Positions 52,897-61,319 of a DNA stretch of 64,000 bases are shown piece after piece. This stretch comes from JANPIX01 sp031425195. Lineage in GTDB: Bacteria > Pseudomonadota > Alphaproteobacteria > Rhodobacterales > Rhodobacteraceae. A program made the position numbers and the translations under genes. Positions within the stretch are counted from its first letter, which is position 1, and every line of letters begins with the position of its first letter. The notes under the pieces were generated by a model. The model saw only the letters and a program-made list of their open reading frames with translations, did no database searches and had not been told where the DNA came from. Where the stretch lies: contig JANPIX010000013.1 in NCBI GenBank assembly GCA_031425195.1, positions 112,342 through 176,341 of the forward strand. Reading direction: 5' to 3'.

Positions 52897-54248
52897 ACGT
52901 TCAGCAGCAGATGCTGGCGTTCCCACGGGCTGATGACCTGCAGGAATTCCTTGTATTCGTTGCGTTTGACCGACGTGTAGACCCGCACGAACGCCGGCCC
53001 AAGAACCTCGCACAGTGCCGTGTCTTCGGCCAGAAGATCCAGCGCATCGCCCAGATTCGACGGAATGTCGTCACTGTCGATATAGGCGCTGCCGGCAAAT
53101 TCGGGCCGCGGCGGCCGCTTTTCCATCAAGCCCAGATAGCCACACGCCAGACTTGCCGCGATGCCAAGATAGGGGTTGCAATCCATGCCGGGCAGCCGGT
53201 TTTCGATGCGCCGCCCTTCCGGCCCCGAAATTGGCACGCGCAACCCCGTGGTGCGGTTGTCGCGCGCCCACTCCAGATTAATCGGTGCCGCGAAATCGGG
53301 GATATAGCGGCGATAGCTGTTCACATAAGGTGCCAGCAGGGCAATCGCCCCGGTCAGATGGTTCTGCATCCCGCCGATGAAATGATAAAACGCCTCGGTT
53401 TCGGCACCTTTCTTGTCGGAAAAGATGTTCTTGCCCGTTCTGCTGTCCACCACAGAATGATGGATGTGCATGGCCGAACCCGGCTCTCCCTCGATGGGTT
53501 TCGCCATGAAGGTGGCAAAGCAATCGTGGCGCAACGCCGCCTCGCGGATCAGTCGCTTGAAAAAGAACACCTCGTCGGCAAGCCTGACCGGATCGCCATG
53601 CGCAAGGTTCAGTTCGATCTGCCCTGCGCCGCCCTCTTGCAGGATGCCGTCGATCTCAAGCCCCTGCGCCTCGGCGAAATCATAAATGTCGTCGATCACC
53701 GTGCCATATTCGTCGATGGCCGAAAGGGAATAGGCCTGCTTGGCCGCCGCCTGCCGCCCTGTGCGGCCCATCGGCGGCACCACCGGCATGTTCGGGTCGA
53801 TGTTGCGCGCGGTCAGGAAGAACTCCATCTCGGGGGCCACCACGGGCGTCCAGCCCTGCGCGTTGAACAGCCCGACAATCCGTTTCAGCACGTTGCGCGG
53901 GCTGAACGTCACCGGCACACCCTGCTGGTCGACGGCATCGTGAATCACTTGCAGCGTCACATCCGCCGTCCATGGGGCTGCCGTCGCGGTGGTGAAATCC
54001 GGGACCAGAACCATGTCCGGCTCGGTAAAATCGTCAACCGGGTTGTCTGCCCATTCGCCGGTGATGGTCTGTAGAAAGATCGAATTCGGCAGGTAATAGC
54101 TCGTCTGCTTGCCAAATTTCGCGGCGGGCATCGCCTTGCCCCGCGCGACACCGGCAATATCGGGGATCACGCATTCAACCTCGTCCACACGTCGTCCACC
54201 GATATAATCGCGGGCTGCCTCAGGCAGCTTGGTTGTCCAATCGGACAT
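52893..54248 (-). CDS. puuA: Glutamine synthetase family protein (gamma-glutamylpolyamine synthetase-like)
   Basis: This 451-residue protein has the glutamine-synthetase catalytic fold: metal-binding APEMEFFL, EGGAGQIELNL, ATP site FMAKPIEGEPGSAMHIHHS, and RIENRLPGMDCNPYLGIA. Length and features fit the PuuA branch, which joins glutamate to an amine rather than to ammonia. The C-terminal adenylylation loop of true GlnA is absent. The gene is followed by puuB with a four-base overlap, and a second GS-like gene lies upstream. Confidence 0.87.
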   Translation of the reverse strand: MSDWTTKLPEAARDYIGGRRVDEVECVIPDIAGVARGKAMPAAKFGKQTSYYLPNSIFLQTITGEWADNPVDDFTEPDMVLVPDFTTATAAPWTADVTLQVIHDAVDQQGVPVTFSPRNVLKRIVGLFNAQGWTPVVAPEMEFFLTARNIDPNMPVVPPMGRTGRQAAAKQAYSLSAIDEYGTVIDDIYDFAEAQGLEIDGILQEGGAGQIELNLAHGDPVRLADEVFFFKRLIREAALRHDCFATFMAKPIEGEPGSAMHIHHSVVDSRTGKNIFSDKKGAETEAFYHFIGGMQNHLTGAIALLAPYVNSYRRYIPDFAAPINLEWARDNRTTGLRVPISGPEGRRIENRLPGMDCNPYLGIAASLACGYLGLMEKRPPRPEFAGSAYIDSDDIPSNLGDALDLLAEDTALCEVLGPAFVRVYTSVKRNEYKEFLQVISPWERQHLLLNV

Positions 54249-54293
54249 GGGTCACACTCTTTGATTGCACCCTTAGGGTGTCTGGCTTTGACT

Positions 54294-54974
54294 TCACCCG
54301 TTCGGGTGTCGGAAAAATTCTGCGATCCGCCGCGCGATCTTGGCATCGTCGATGGGTTGATCCAGCCGCGCCGTGGCCTGCGCCATCAGGTCATCGGGAA
54401 CAAGCCCCGGTCCGCGCGTCTTCATCAGCCCGTCCACGAATTCAGGCCGGAACTCGGGATGGGCCTGCACCGTGAACGCGTGGGTGCCATAAACCAGCGC
54501 GGCATTGTGACAGAACGCGTTGCTGGCCACGACTTTGGCCCCGGGCGGCAGGTCAACCACCTGATCCCTGTGCCAGGCGTTCAGCGTGATCTTTTCGCCT
54601 TCGAAATCATAATCCGTCGGTCCCACGGCCCAACCCTGTTCAAACCGCCTGACCGTGCCGCCCATCGCCTTGGCGATGATCTGGTGGCCAAAACAGATGC
54701 CCACCATCGGCACATTGGCGGCAAAGGCGTGGCGGATGAATTCCTCCAGCGGCGGGATAAAGGGATGGTCTTCATAAGCACCGTGCCGCGACCCAGTGAT
54801 CAGCCATCCATCCGCCTCGGTGACCGATGCGGGAAACTCCATGTCCACCACCCGCCAGGTGCGAAAGGTGAAATCCTCCTGACCCAGAAGGCGGGCGAAC
54901 ATGTCAGGGTAATCGCCCATCGTGGGCGACAGCGCATCGGGTGCCAGGCCAGTTTGCAAGATGCCGATCAGCAT
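54294..54974 (-). CDS. Class I glutamine amidotransferase-like protein
   Basis: This 226-residue protein is a triad glutamine amidotransferase: nucleophile Cys94 in VGICFGHQ, His172 and Glu174 in QAHPEF. It has no fused synthase domain. It resembles the free-standing type 1 GATases (GMP-synthase-like), not the PuuD C26 family with its GICRG motif. In this operon it may hydrolyse a gamma-glutamyl amide; this is inferred from the neighbours only. GGAAA lies 5 bases before the ATG. Confidence 0.86.
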   Translation of the reverse strand: MLIGILQTGLAPDALSPTMGDYPDMFARLLGQEDFTFRTWRVVDMEFPASVTEADGWLITGSRHGAYEDHPFIPPLEEFIRHAFAANVPMVGICFGHQIIAKAMGGTVRRFEQGWAVGPTDYDFEGEKITLNAWHRDQVVDLPPGAKVVASNAFCHNAALVYGTHAFTVQAHPEFRPEFVDGLMKTRGPGLVPDDLMAQATARLDQPIDDAKIARRIAEFFRHPNG

Positions 54975-55041
54975 TGGGTTTCCGTCATGCCGGGTGAAAA
55001 CGTCAGTCTAGAACCGCCCCCTGCGGGGCGGCAAGTGGGTG

Positions 55042-56379
55042 TCAGACAGTATCGAGGTACAATTCAACCCGCTCTTCCGCCGTCAACTCGCCGATGTAGT
55101 GCAGTTCCTGCCGTTTCGTCTGCACCAGATTGCGGATCAGTTCAGCGGGCAGGATACGCTGCATGATCGTGCTTCCCTCCAGCGCGTCGATCGCATCGGC
55201 CCAGCTTGCCGGAATTTGCGGCAGATTGTCATTGGCATAGGCGTTGCCAGTGATCGGCGCGGCCGGTTCCATAGCGTTTTCAATTCCGTCCAGCGCCGCC
55301 CCCAGAATGGTCGCCAACATCAGATAGGGGTTCACGTCGCCCCCGGCCACCCGATGTTCAATCCGCCGTGCCGAAGGGCTGCCCGCCGGAATCCGGATCG
55401 CCGCCGTGCGGTTTTCATATCCCCAGCAGATCGCCGTGGGCGCGTGCTTGTCGGGGACAAGCCGCTCGAAACTGTTCTGGTGCGGCGCAAAGATCAGGGC
55501 GGAATCGTGCATCGCATTCAGGCAACCCGCAACCGCCTGTTTCAGCATCGCCGTGCCCTTTGGGCCGCCGCTGTCGAACACGTTGTCGCCCGCCTCGTCC
55601 AGCACCGAAAAATGCGTGTGCAGGCCGGAACCGGAGTATTCTGGGTAAGGCTTCGCCATGAAACTGGCCGCAAACCCGTGCCGCCGCGCCAGACCCTTGA
55701 CCAGCATCTTGAACAGCCAGGCATCATCCGCCGCCCTGAGCGCATCGTCGCAGTGCATCAGGTTGACCTCGAACTGCCCAAGCCCGGTTTCCGAGGTGGA
55801 CGTATCCGCCGGAATATCCATCGCCTCGCAGGCATCATAAAGATCGGTGAAGAATGTATCGAACGCGTCAAGCGCCCGAATCGACAGGGTTTCCGCCGCC
55901 TTCCGGCGTTTGCCCGAACGCGGGCTCGATGGAACCTGCAGCGTCTTGCCACTGTCGTCGATCAGAAAGAATTCCAGTTCCATTGCGCAAACCGGCGTCA
56001 AGCCGCGCGCCTTGAAGCGTTCGACAACCGCGCGAAGCGCGTGCCGGGGGTCACCTTCATAGGGTGTCCCATTTTCGCGGAACATCCAGATCGGCAACAA
56101 CGCCGTCGGCGCCTCCAGCCAAGGCATTGGCATGAAGCCACGCTCGGTTGGCCGCAGAATGCCATCGGCGTCGCCCTGTTCAAAGATCAGTTCGCTGTCG
56201 TCGATGTCTTCGCCCCAGATATCAAGGCTCAGGACGGAAAACGGAAAACGTGTTCCATCCTTGACCACCTTGTCAGCATAACGCGCCGGGACGCGCTTGC
56301 CGCGCGCCTGTCCGTTCAGATCGGCAGCAGCCACGCGAATGGTGCGAACCTCGGGGTGTTTTCTAAGCCAGTCTTTCAT
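55042..56379 (-). CDS. Glutamine synthetase family protein (second copy)
   Basis: This 445-residue protein is another GS-fold ligase: CAMELEFFLID, SETGLGQFEVNL, FMAKPYPEYSGSGLHTHFS, NRTAAIRIP and RIEHRVAGGDVNPYLMLA are all present. It is only moderately similar to the other copy at 52893, so it probably uses a different amine. The ATG at 56379 is chosen over a TTG one codon upstream; no ribosome site is evident for either. It stands between the ABC permeases and the amidotransferase gene. Confidence 0.87.
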   Translation of the reverse strand: MKDWLRKHPEVRTIRVAAADLNGQARGKRVPARYADKVVKDGTRFPFSVLSLDIWGEDIDDSELIFEQGDADGILRPTERGFMPMPWLEAPTALLPIWMFRENGTPYEGDPRHALRAVVERFKARGLTPVCAMELEFFLIDDSGKTLQVPSSPRSGKRRKAAETLSIRALDAFDTFFTDLYDACEAMDIPADTSTSETGLGQFEVNLMHCDDALRAADDAWLFKMLVKGLARRHGFAASFMAKPYPEYSGSGLHTHFSVLDEAGDNVFDSGGPKGTAMLKQAVAGCLNAMHDSALIFAPHQNSFERLVPDKHAPTAICWGYENRTAAIRIPAGSPSARRIEHRVAGGDVNPYLMLATILGAALDGIENAMEPAAPITGNAYANDNLPQIPASWADAIDALEGSTIMQRILPAELIRNLVQTKRQELHYIGELTAEERVELYLDTV

Positions 56380-56580
56380 CAATCACATTGGGATGCGGGG
56401 GCATTGCGCATTTCACATGCGACCCCATCCTTGCCAACGCGGCAAGGCCGGGATCATGCCCTTGATCCATTCCTTTTTTCTGCGACCGAAATCCCGTGTC
56501 TGGTGTCTTGGCAACACCCACGCCGCCCCCCGGCGGTTCCAAGGCCAAAGGCCCCGGCGAATTTGATCAAATTCAGAATA

Positions 56581-57408
56581 CTATCTGATCACCTGTGGAC
56601 GCAAGCGGATTCGGCTTTTCTGGTTTTGTGGCAGATACCGGTTCAGATACCGGTTGATCGCCCCGAACAACAAGACCACCCCAAGTGTCAGCAGGATGAA
56701 ATAGAACGCCACAATCGGATAGGGGATGAACGGGTTGAAGGTCTTGTCGGCGAAATAGTTTGCGTAATACAGCGCATCGCCCTTTTGCTGAAACGCAGGA
56801 AAGCCCGAAAAGAACACGATGGTCGTGGCGTGAAACAGAAAGATCGCCTCATTCGTATAGGCGGGCCAGGCAAGCCGCAGCATCGTGGGCCACTGGATTC
56901 TGCGAAACTTTGACCAGCCCGAAAGGCCATAAGCCTCGGCCGCCTCCAGATCGCCCTTTGGGATAGAACGCAACGCCCCGACAAAGATTTCCGCCGAATA
57001 AGCGGCGGTATTCAGGAACAGAACGATCAACGCGCCCGCCCATGCCTTGGTCAGCCAGGCGGTTTCAACGGTGATGCCCAGCACCTCGATCCCGGCGCGC
57101 GGCAGCATTACCAGCGCCTCATAGGCAAGGAAGAACTGAATGAACAAGGGGGATCCGCGAAAGACAAAGATGAACCATTCCGCCGGTTTGCGCGCCCAAG
57201 GCGAATGCGCGGTTTTTGCCAGCGCCAAGGCATTCGCCAGCACGAACCCGAAGGTAAGCGCGATGATGCCGAAATACAGGTTCCAGATCAGCCCCGATCC
57301 GATCAGCGTGAATTGCTGGCAGATGGTGAAATCCGCACGCGGCAACAGCCGTTCACCATACCCAAGACTGCGAAAGGCATATTGCCCGATGGTTTCCCAG
57401 CAACTCAT
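56581..57408 (-). CDS. Amino-acid-type ABC transporter permease (HisM-like)
   Basis: This 275-residue protein is one half of a polar amino acid ABC importer pore. The MetI-type fold shows the ATP-binding-protein contact motif EAAEAYGLSGWSKFRRIQWPTMLRLAWPA, preceded by FVFRGSPLFIQFF. Five to six helices are seen. Its start overlaps the second permease gene by four bases. A 198-base gap before the GS-like gene holds no gene. The gene belongs to the operon that continues into amine metabolism. Confidence 0.9.
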   Translation of the reverse strand: MSCWETIGQYAFRSLGYGERLLPRADFTICQQFTLIGSGLIWNLYFGIIALTFGFVLANALALAKTAHSPWARKPAEWFIFVFRGSPLFIQFFLAYEALVMLPRAGIEVLGITVETAWLTKAWAGALIVLFLNTAAYSAEIFVGALRSIPKGDLEAAEAYGLSGWSKFRRIQWPTMLRLAWPAYTNEAIFLFHATTIVFFSGFPAFQQKGDALYYANYFADKTFNPFIPYPIVAFYFILLTLGVVLLFGAINRYLNRYLPQNQKSRIRLRPQVIR

Positions 57409-58286
57409 ACGGCGGCCTTTCGCTGCGCTTCACCGGCGGCGGTGGCCTGTCCGCTCGACAATCGTGCCGACAAACGGCCAAGCACGATTTCCGAAAGCCG
57501 CGTGACACAAAGATAGAACACCAACAGGAACAGAAAGTAATAAAGCCGCCAGTCGGGATGCGGATATTCATAAACACCCGTCTTCGACCCGCCCAGTTCC
57601 CGCGCCCAATAGACGATGTCCTTGACGCCCAAAAGGAACAACAGCGGCGTTGCCTTGATCAGGATCATCCACAGGTTCGACAACCCGGGCAGCGCATAAA
57701 TCCACATCTGTGGCACCAGAATGCGGCGGAACACCTGCCGCGCCGACATGCCGTAACTTTCCCCGGTTTCCAGTTGCGCCCGCGGAACAGCCTGCATCGC
57801 GCCGTAAATCACATTGGCGGCAAAGGCCCCGAACACGATGGCAAAAGTAAATACCGCCAGCGCAAAGCCGTAAACCTGATGCCAGATCTGCGGCGAATTT
57901 GATGAGGGCACCTTGGCCTCGGGACATACCCGAAACTCCAGCCCCTGCCAGACAGAGTCTGGCCAATCGGGGCAGACAATCTGATGCTTGCTCCATTCGA
58001 TCGCCTGATCCAGCGCGATGACGAAGAACAGAAAGAACACGATGTCCGGGATGCCCCGCACCATCGAAATATAGATCTTGCCGAACAGGCGAAGTGGCAG
58101 GATATGGCTGCGCGCGGCAATCGCCCCGCCGAACCCGAAGGCAAGCGCAGTCGGCGCCGTAATCGTGACCAGAATCAGAACGGTGACAAAAGACCAATAG
58201 AAATCAAGGTGCTTGCCCGACGTCAGATAACATCCAAGCCACGTCAGCCCGTCGATGGTCTTGGGATCAGCGCAGGCTTCAAACAT
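57405..58286 (-). CDS. Amino-acid-type ABC transporter permease (HisQ-like)
   Basis: This 293-residue permease is the second pore subunit. It has several membrane segments, the FGKIYISMVRGIPDIVFFLFF region and the EAA motif ETGESYGMSARQVFRRILVPQMWIYALPG. It overlaps the HisM-like gene by four bases (ATGA) and follows a strong hairpin after the binding protein gene. The extra periplasmic loop with two cysteines (IVCPDWP, FRVCPEA) is unusual and may matter for the substrate. Confidence 0.9.
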   Translation of the reverse strand: MFEACADPKTIDGLTWLGCYLTSGKHLDFYWSFVTVLILVTITAPTALAFGFGGAIAARSHILPLRLFGKIYISMVRGIPDIVFFLFFVIALDQAIEWSKHQIVCPDWPDSVWQGLEFRVCPEAKVPSSNSPQIWHQVYGFALAVFTFAIVFGAFAANVIYGAMQAVPRAQLETGESYGMSARQVFRRILVPQMWIYALPGLSNLWMILIKATPLLFLLGVKDIVYWARELGGSKTGVYEYPHPDWRLYYFLFLLVFYLCVTRLSEIVLGRLSARLSSGQATAAGEAQRKAAV

Positions 58287-58309
58287 TCATACGCACCTTG
58301 GTCAGGGTG

Positions 58310-58339
58310 ATCCCGGCCCCTTGAACAAGGGGCCGGGAT
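58310..58339 (-). promoter_or_regulatory. Strong hairpin between binding-protein and permease genes
   Basis: A perfect 14-bp stem (58310-58323 with 58326-58339, GC-rich, two unpaired bases at the tip) lies eight bases after the binding-protein stop and 24 before the permease start. Such hairpins usually stabilise the 5' message and attenuate read-through, so the binding protein is made in excess. Confidence 0.82.
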
Positions 58340-58346
58340 GCAGGGA

Positions 58347-59069
58347 TCAGAATACCAGCGCTTCGGGGCCGAAATATTCCACGATCAGGGCGTTCAGCGT
58401 GCCGTCAGCCTTCATCGACTGAATGGCAGTGTCGAACTTTGCTTTCAGTTCGGTGTCGCTTTCGCGCATTCCCAGGCCGACGCCGCCGCCAAGGGCAACC
58501 TCTTCGGCCAGAAGAACCAGTTCGCCATTCGATTCCGCGGCGATGGGTGCCAGGAAATCCTTGTCGGCGAACACGGCCACAGCCTCGCCATTGCGCACGG
58601 CGGCAACGGTTTCATCCGGCGTTGCGAATTCCAGCAACGTCGCACCCGATTCAGCGACATAGCCCGCCTGAATGGTCGACACCTGCGCCGACACGATGCC
58701 CGTCTTGATGTCCGCATCCGGCGTCAGCGCCAGATAGGCCGACGTTGCCGGCGGGATGTAGTTTTCGCTGAAGTTGATGACTTCTTCGCGCTCGTCGGTG
58801 ATGCTCATGCCGGCAATGATGACGTCATAGTTGCCCGACTGCAGGTTCGGGATGATGCTGTCCCATTCGTTCGTGACCCACTCGCAGGTCAGTTCGGCGC
58901 GCTTGCACAGCTCGTCGCCCAGCTTGCGTTCGAACCCGTCGACTTCGCCGGCATCGTTGATAAAGTTGTAGGGCGGGTAGGCCCCCTCGGTTCCCAGACG
59001 GATTGTCTGAGCGGCAGCAATCCCGCCAGACAGGGCGACAAGTGCTGTTGCAAGGATCAGTTTTTTCAT
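58347..59069 (-). CDS. Amino-acid-type ABC transporter substrate-binding protein
   Basis: This 240-residue periplasmic binding protein has a signal peptide (MKKLILATALVALSGGIAAAQ) and the SBP family 3 fold: IRLGTEGAYPPYNFIND near the N-terminus, then YDVIIAGMSITDEREEVINFSENY. It is closest in style to the lysine/arginine/ornithine/histidine group, so a cationic ligand or polyamine-like amine is plausible. A cysteine pair (ELCKRAELTCEW) matches the disulfide seen in that group. The following permease genes and the upstream ATPase complete an importer. Confidence 0.9.
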   Translation of the reverse strand: MKKLILATALVALSGGIAAAQTIRLGTEGAYPPYNFINDAGEVDGFERKLGDELCKRAELTCEWVTNEWDSIIPNLQSGNYDVIIAGMSITDEREEVINFSENYIPPATSAYLALTPDADIKTGIVSAQVSTIQAGYVAESGATLLEFATPDETVAAVRNGEAVAVFADKDFLAPIAAESNGELVLLAEEVALGGGVGLGMRESDTELKAKFDTAIQSMKADGTLNALIVEYFGPEALVF

Positions 59070-59115
59070 TTTTGGACTTCCTCAGGTTTCACAGGTTAAC
59101 AGGTTATGAATGCTT

Positions 59116-59916
59116 TCAGGCGCTCGTCGCTGAAAGAAAGCCGCGCAGGCGTTCGGTCTGCGGATTGGCAAAAAGTTCGGCGGGCGGGCCTTCTTCTTCG
59201 ATCTTGCCCTGATGCAGAAAGATGACATGGTCCGACACGTCGGCGGCCAGTTTCATGTCATGCGTGACCAAAAGCATTGTGCGCCCCTCATCGGCCAGCG
59301 CTTTGATCACGCGCACGACTTCCTGCTCCAGTTCCGGGTCAAGCGCCGACGTTGGCTCGTCAAACAACAGGGCGCGCGGTTCCATGCACAGCGCGCGGGC
59401 GATGGCGGCGCGCTGCTGCTGCCCGCCTGACAGTTGCGCGGGCCATGCCCCGGCCTTGTCGGCAATGCCAACCTTTGCCAGATAACCGCGTGCCTTTTCC
59501 TCCACCTCGGCGGGGTCGCGCTTCAGCACGGTAACAGGCGCTTCCATCACGTTCTGCAGGACAGTCAGGTGCGACCACAGATTGAACTGCTGGAACACCA
59601 TCGACAGGTTGGTGCGAATCCGCGTGACCTGCACCCGGTCGGCCGGGTGCCGGCCCAAACCGTGCCCGCGCCACTGCACAGCCTCGCCTTCGAACAGGAT
59701 CTCGCCTTGCTGGCTGTCCTCCAGCAGGTTGCAACACCGCAGAAGCGTGGATTTCCCCGATCCCGACGACCCGATCAACGATGTGACATGCCCGCGCGGG
59801 GCCTCCAGATCGACACCCTTCAGCACCTCCAGCTTGCCATAGCTTTTGTGCAGATCACTGATCTGTATGACAGGAACGTCCGCCGTGGCGGGGGGAATCT
59901 GGATTTGCGCTGTCAC
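59116..59916 (-). CDS. Amino-acid-type ABC transporter ATP-binding protein
   Basis: This protein of about 266 residues is the ATPase subunit. It has Walker A GSSGSGKST, Q-loop FQQFNLW, signature LSGGQQQRAAIARAL, Walker B LLFDEPTSALD and the H-loop VTHDM, as in HisP/GlnQ. The start is uncertain: GTG at 59916 (MTAQIQIPP) is chosen over the longer frame to 59973 because the protein then has normal length, but no strong ribosome site is visible. It is the first gene of the operon that continues with the binding protein, permeases and amine-handling enzymes. Confidence 0.9.
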   Translation of the reverse strand: MTAQIQIPPATADVPVIQISDLHKSYGKLEVLKGVDLEAPRGHVTSLIGSSGSGKSTLLRCCNLLEDSQQGEILFEGEAVQWRGHGLGRHPADRVQVTRIRTNLSMVFQQFNLWSHLTVLQNVMEAPVTVLKRDPAEVEEKARGYLAKVGIADKAGAWPAQLSGGQQQRAAIARALCMEPRALLFDEPTSALDPELEQEVVRVIKALADEGRTMLLVTHDMKLAADVSDHVIFLHQGKIEEEGPPAELFANPQTERLRGFLSATSA

Positions 59917-60042
59917 GTACGGGTCCGCTGTTGGTCGTCTGTGCAATGTGCCTTGCTGGCACTTGGTGCGCAAATAGGAACGATAATTCGCGCCATTGCA
60001 ACGCTCTTTCTGCCAGTTTGTACGTCAATGCCTACGAAACGG

Positions 60043-60816
60043 TCACGCAGCCAGCCCGAACTGCGCAGGCGTGGGCGGGTTTGGCACGCGCAGATAATCT
60101 TGCGCGGGAATGTCGACAAAGGCCTTCACGCCCAGAATGTCGCGTTCCCCCTGCGACAGGCCGGTAAGGACCGCCGCAACCGCGTGGCGCAGCACCGCCA
60201 CATCCATTCCTTTGGCGGTGATATAAGGCAGGCCGGGGGTGGGGTCTGTCCAGCCAACGATCCGCAGTTCTGCAACATGGTTGGGGAAGTTCCGTTCAAG
60301 ATTGCGAAAGGTCACGGCGTCAATCCCTGCAATATCAACAAGCCCTGCCGCAACGGCAAGTGCCGACGCCCGGTGCGATCCGCTGCGCAGAACCGGGTCA
60401 AGCCGCAGCCCGATGCGCGCCGCATGGGCCATCGGCCCGGCCCAACCCGATTGCGACAGATCCTCGTTGAACGCAAATGGTGCGCCGTCAAAGGCAGAAA
60501 GATCAGTTCGCGCATCACGCCGGCGCGCGACAAATGCACTCCGGTAGTAGCCCGGCGGGCAACCCTTCACGCCAAAATCGGGCGTCGCCACATAGGCCAC
60601 CTGATCTGACAGCCGCGCGCGGAACGGGTATCCACACGTCTGCGACAACAGCAAGTCGGGCGATTGCCACGCAGGCCAATAGGCATCGTTTCCGCGCGTC
60701 AGCGCGTCTGGCGCGTCCAGACCAGCCGCCCGCAGATTGTCACCGATCAGTCGCCAATATTGGTCATTGACGGCCTGAACATCACCGAAATCATACATCG
60801 CCAGCGATGCGATCAT
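60043..60816 (-). CDS. PhnD-like phosphate/phosphonate-type binding protein
   Basis: This 257-residue protein matches the PhnD/SBP family 12 style: MIASLAMYDFGDVQAVNDQYW near the start, LLLSQTCGYPFRAR, then FAFNEDLSQSGW and the IDAVTFRNLERNFP helix. Unlike typical PhnD it has no obvious signal peptide and no ABC genes beside it, so a transport role is unsure and a soluble sensor or orphan binding protein is possible. Its ATG overlaps the stop of the TerB-like gene (ATGA). It is transcribed away from the ABC operon start at 59916. Confidence 0.78.
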   Translation of the reverse strand: MIASLAMYDFGDVQAVNDQYWRLIGDNLRAAGLDAPDALTRGNDAYWPAWQSPDLLLSQTCGYPFRARLSDQVAYVATPDFGVKGCPPGYYRSAFVARRRDARTDLSAFDGAPFAFNEDLSQSGWAGPMAHAARIGLRLDPVLRSGSHRASALAVAAGLVDIAGIDAVTFRNLERNFPNHVAELRIVGWTDPTPGLPYITAKGMDVAVLRHAVAAVLTGLSQGERDILGVKAFVDIPAQDYLRVPNPPTPAQFGLAA

Positions 60817-61256
60817 GGTGTGCCGCGTGTCACGCGTTGCCGGGCAAGCCCCGAATCGACATCGCTGACCCCCAAAAGGTTGGTCACCAACCGCAACATC
60901 TGATCTTCCTCGTCCGCCCGGTTGCCGTCTGCCACCGCGATGGACCACAGCGCCTCGATCAGGCTGATGCGTTCCGCCAATGGCACCGCATCCTTCAACG
61001 CCCGCGTAAACCGAACCGTATCGGGCGCTTCGGTCTCTAGAAGTTCGGCCTCGGCCCGCAAGGCCGTGGCCGCAGCAGCACTCAACCCCTCGCGCGCGGC
61101 CAGAACGCGGTCAATGCGGGATTGTTCGGTGACGGTATAGGTGCCGTCAGCCCGCGCAAGCCGCACCAGAAGCGCGGCAAGCGCAAGGGCCGCCTCCGGT
61201 GTGGGAAGGCGGTCAGGCTGGGGGTTGATCAACTGGCGCAGAATGGATTGGAACAT
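60813..61256 (-). CDS. TerB-like protein
   Basis: This 147-residue helical protein resembles the TerB/tellurite-resistance B fold: LAALLVRLARADGTYTVTEQSRIDRVLA, then LIEALWSIAVADGNRADEEDQMLRLVTNLLGV. The two acidic ADG(N/T) segments are the family's metal-contacting pattern. No tellurite genes (TerC, D, E) are beside it, although a TerC-family protein is encoded 1 kb away on the + strand. Its 3' end overlaps the PhnD-like gene by four bases. Confidence 0.82.
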   Translation of the reverse strand: MFQSILRQLINPQPDRLPTPEAALALAALLVRLARADGTYTVTEQSRIDRVLAAREGLSAAAATALRAEAELLETEAPDTVRFTRALKDAVPLAERISLIEALWSIAVADGNRADEEDQMLRLVTNLLGVSDVDSGLARQRVTRGTP

Positions 61257-61319
61257 GGCGTTGATTTAGGCCAACCGCTGCGCAAAGCCAATCCCGTTCA
61301 CGCCGATATGTGCAAACCG

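Noticed and set aside
55039..56913. + strand ORF of 624 codons opposite the second GS-like gene
   Set aside because: Antisense to a well-defined GS-family gene; the composition is that of a reverse frame.
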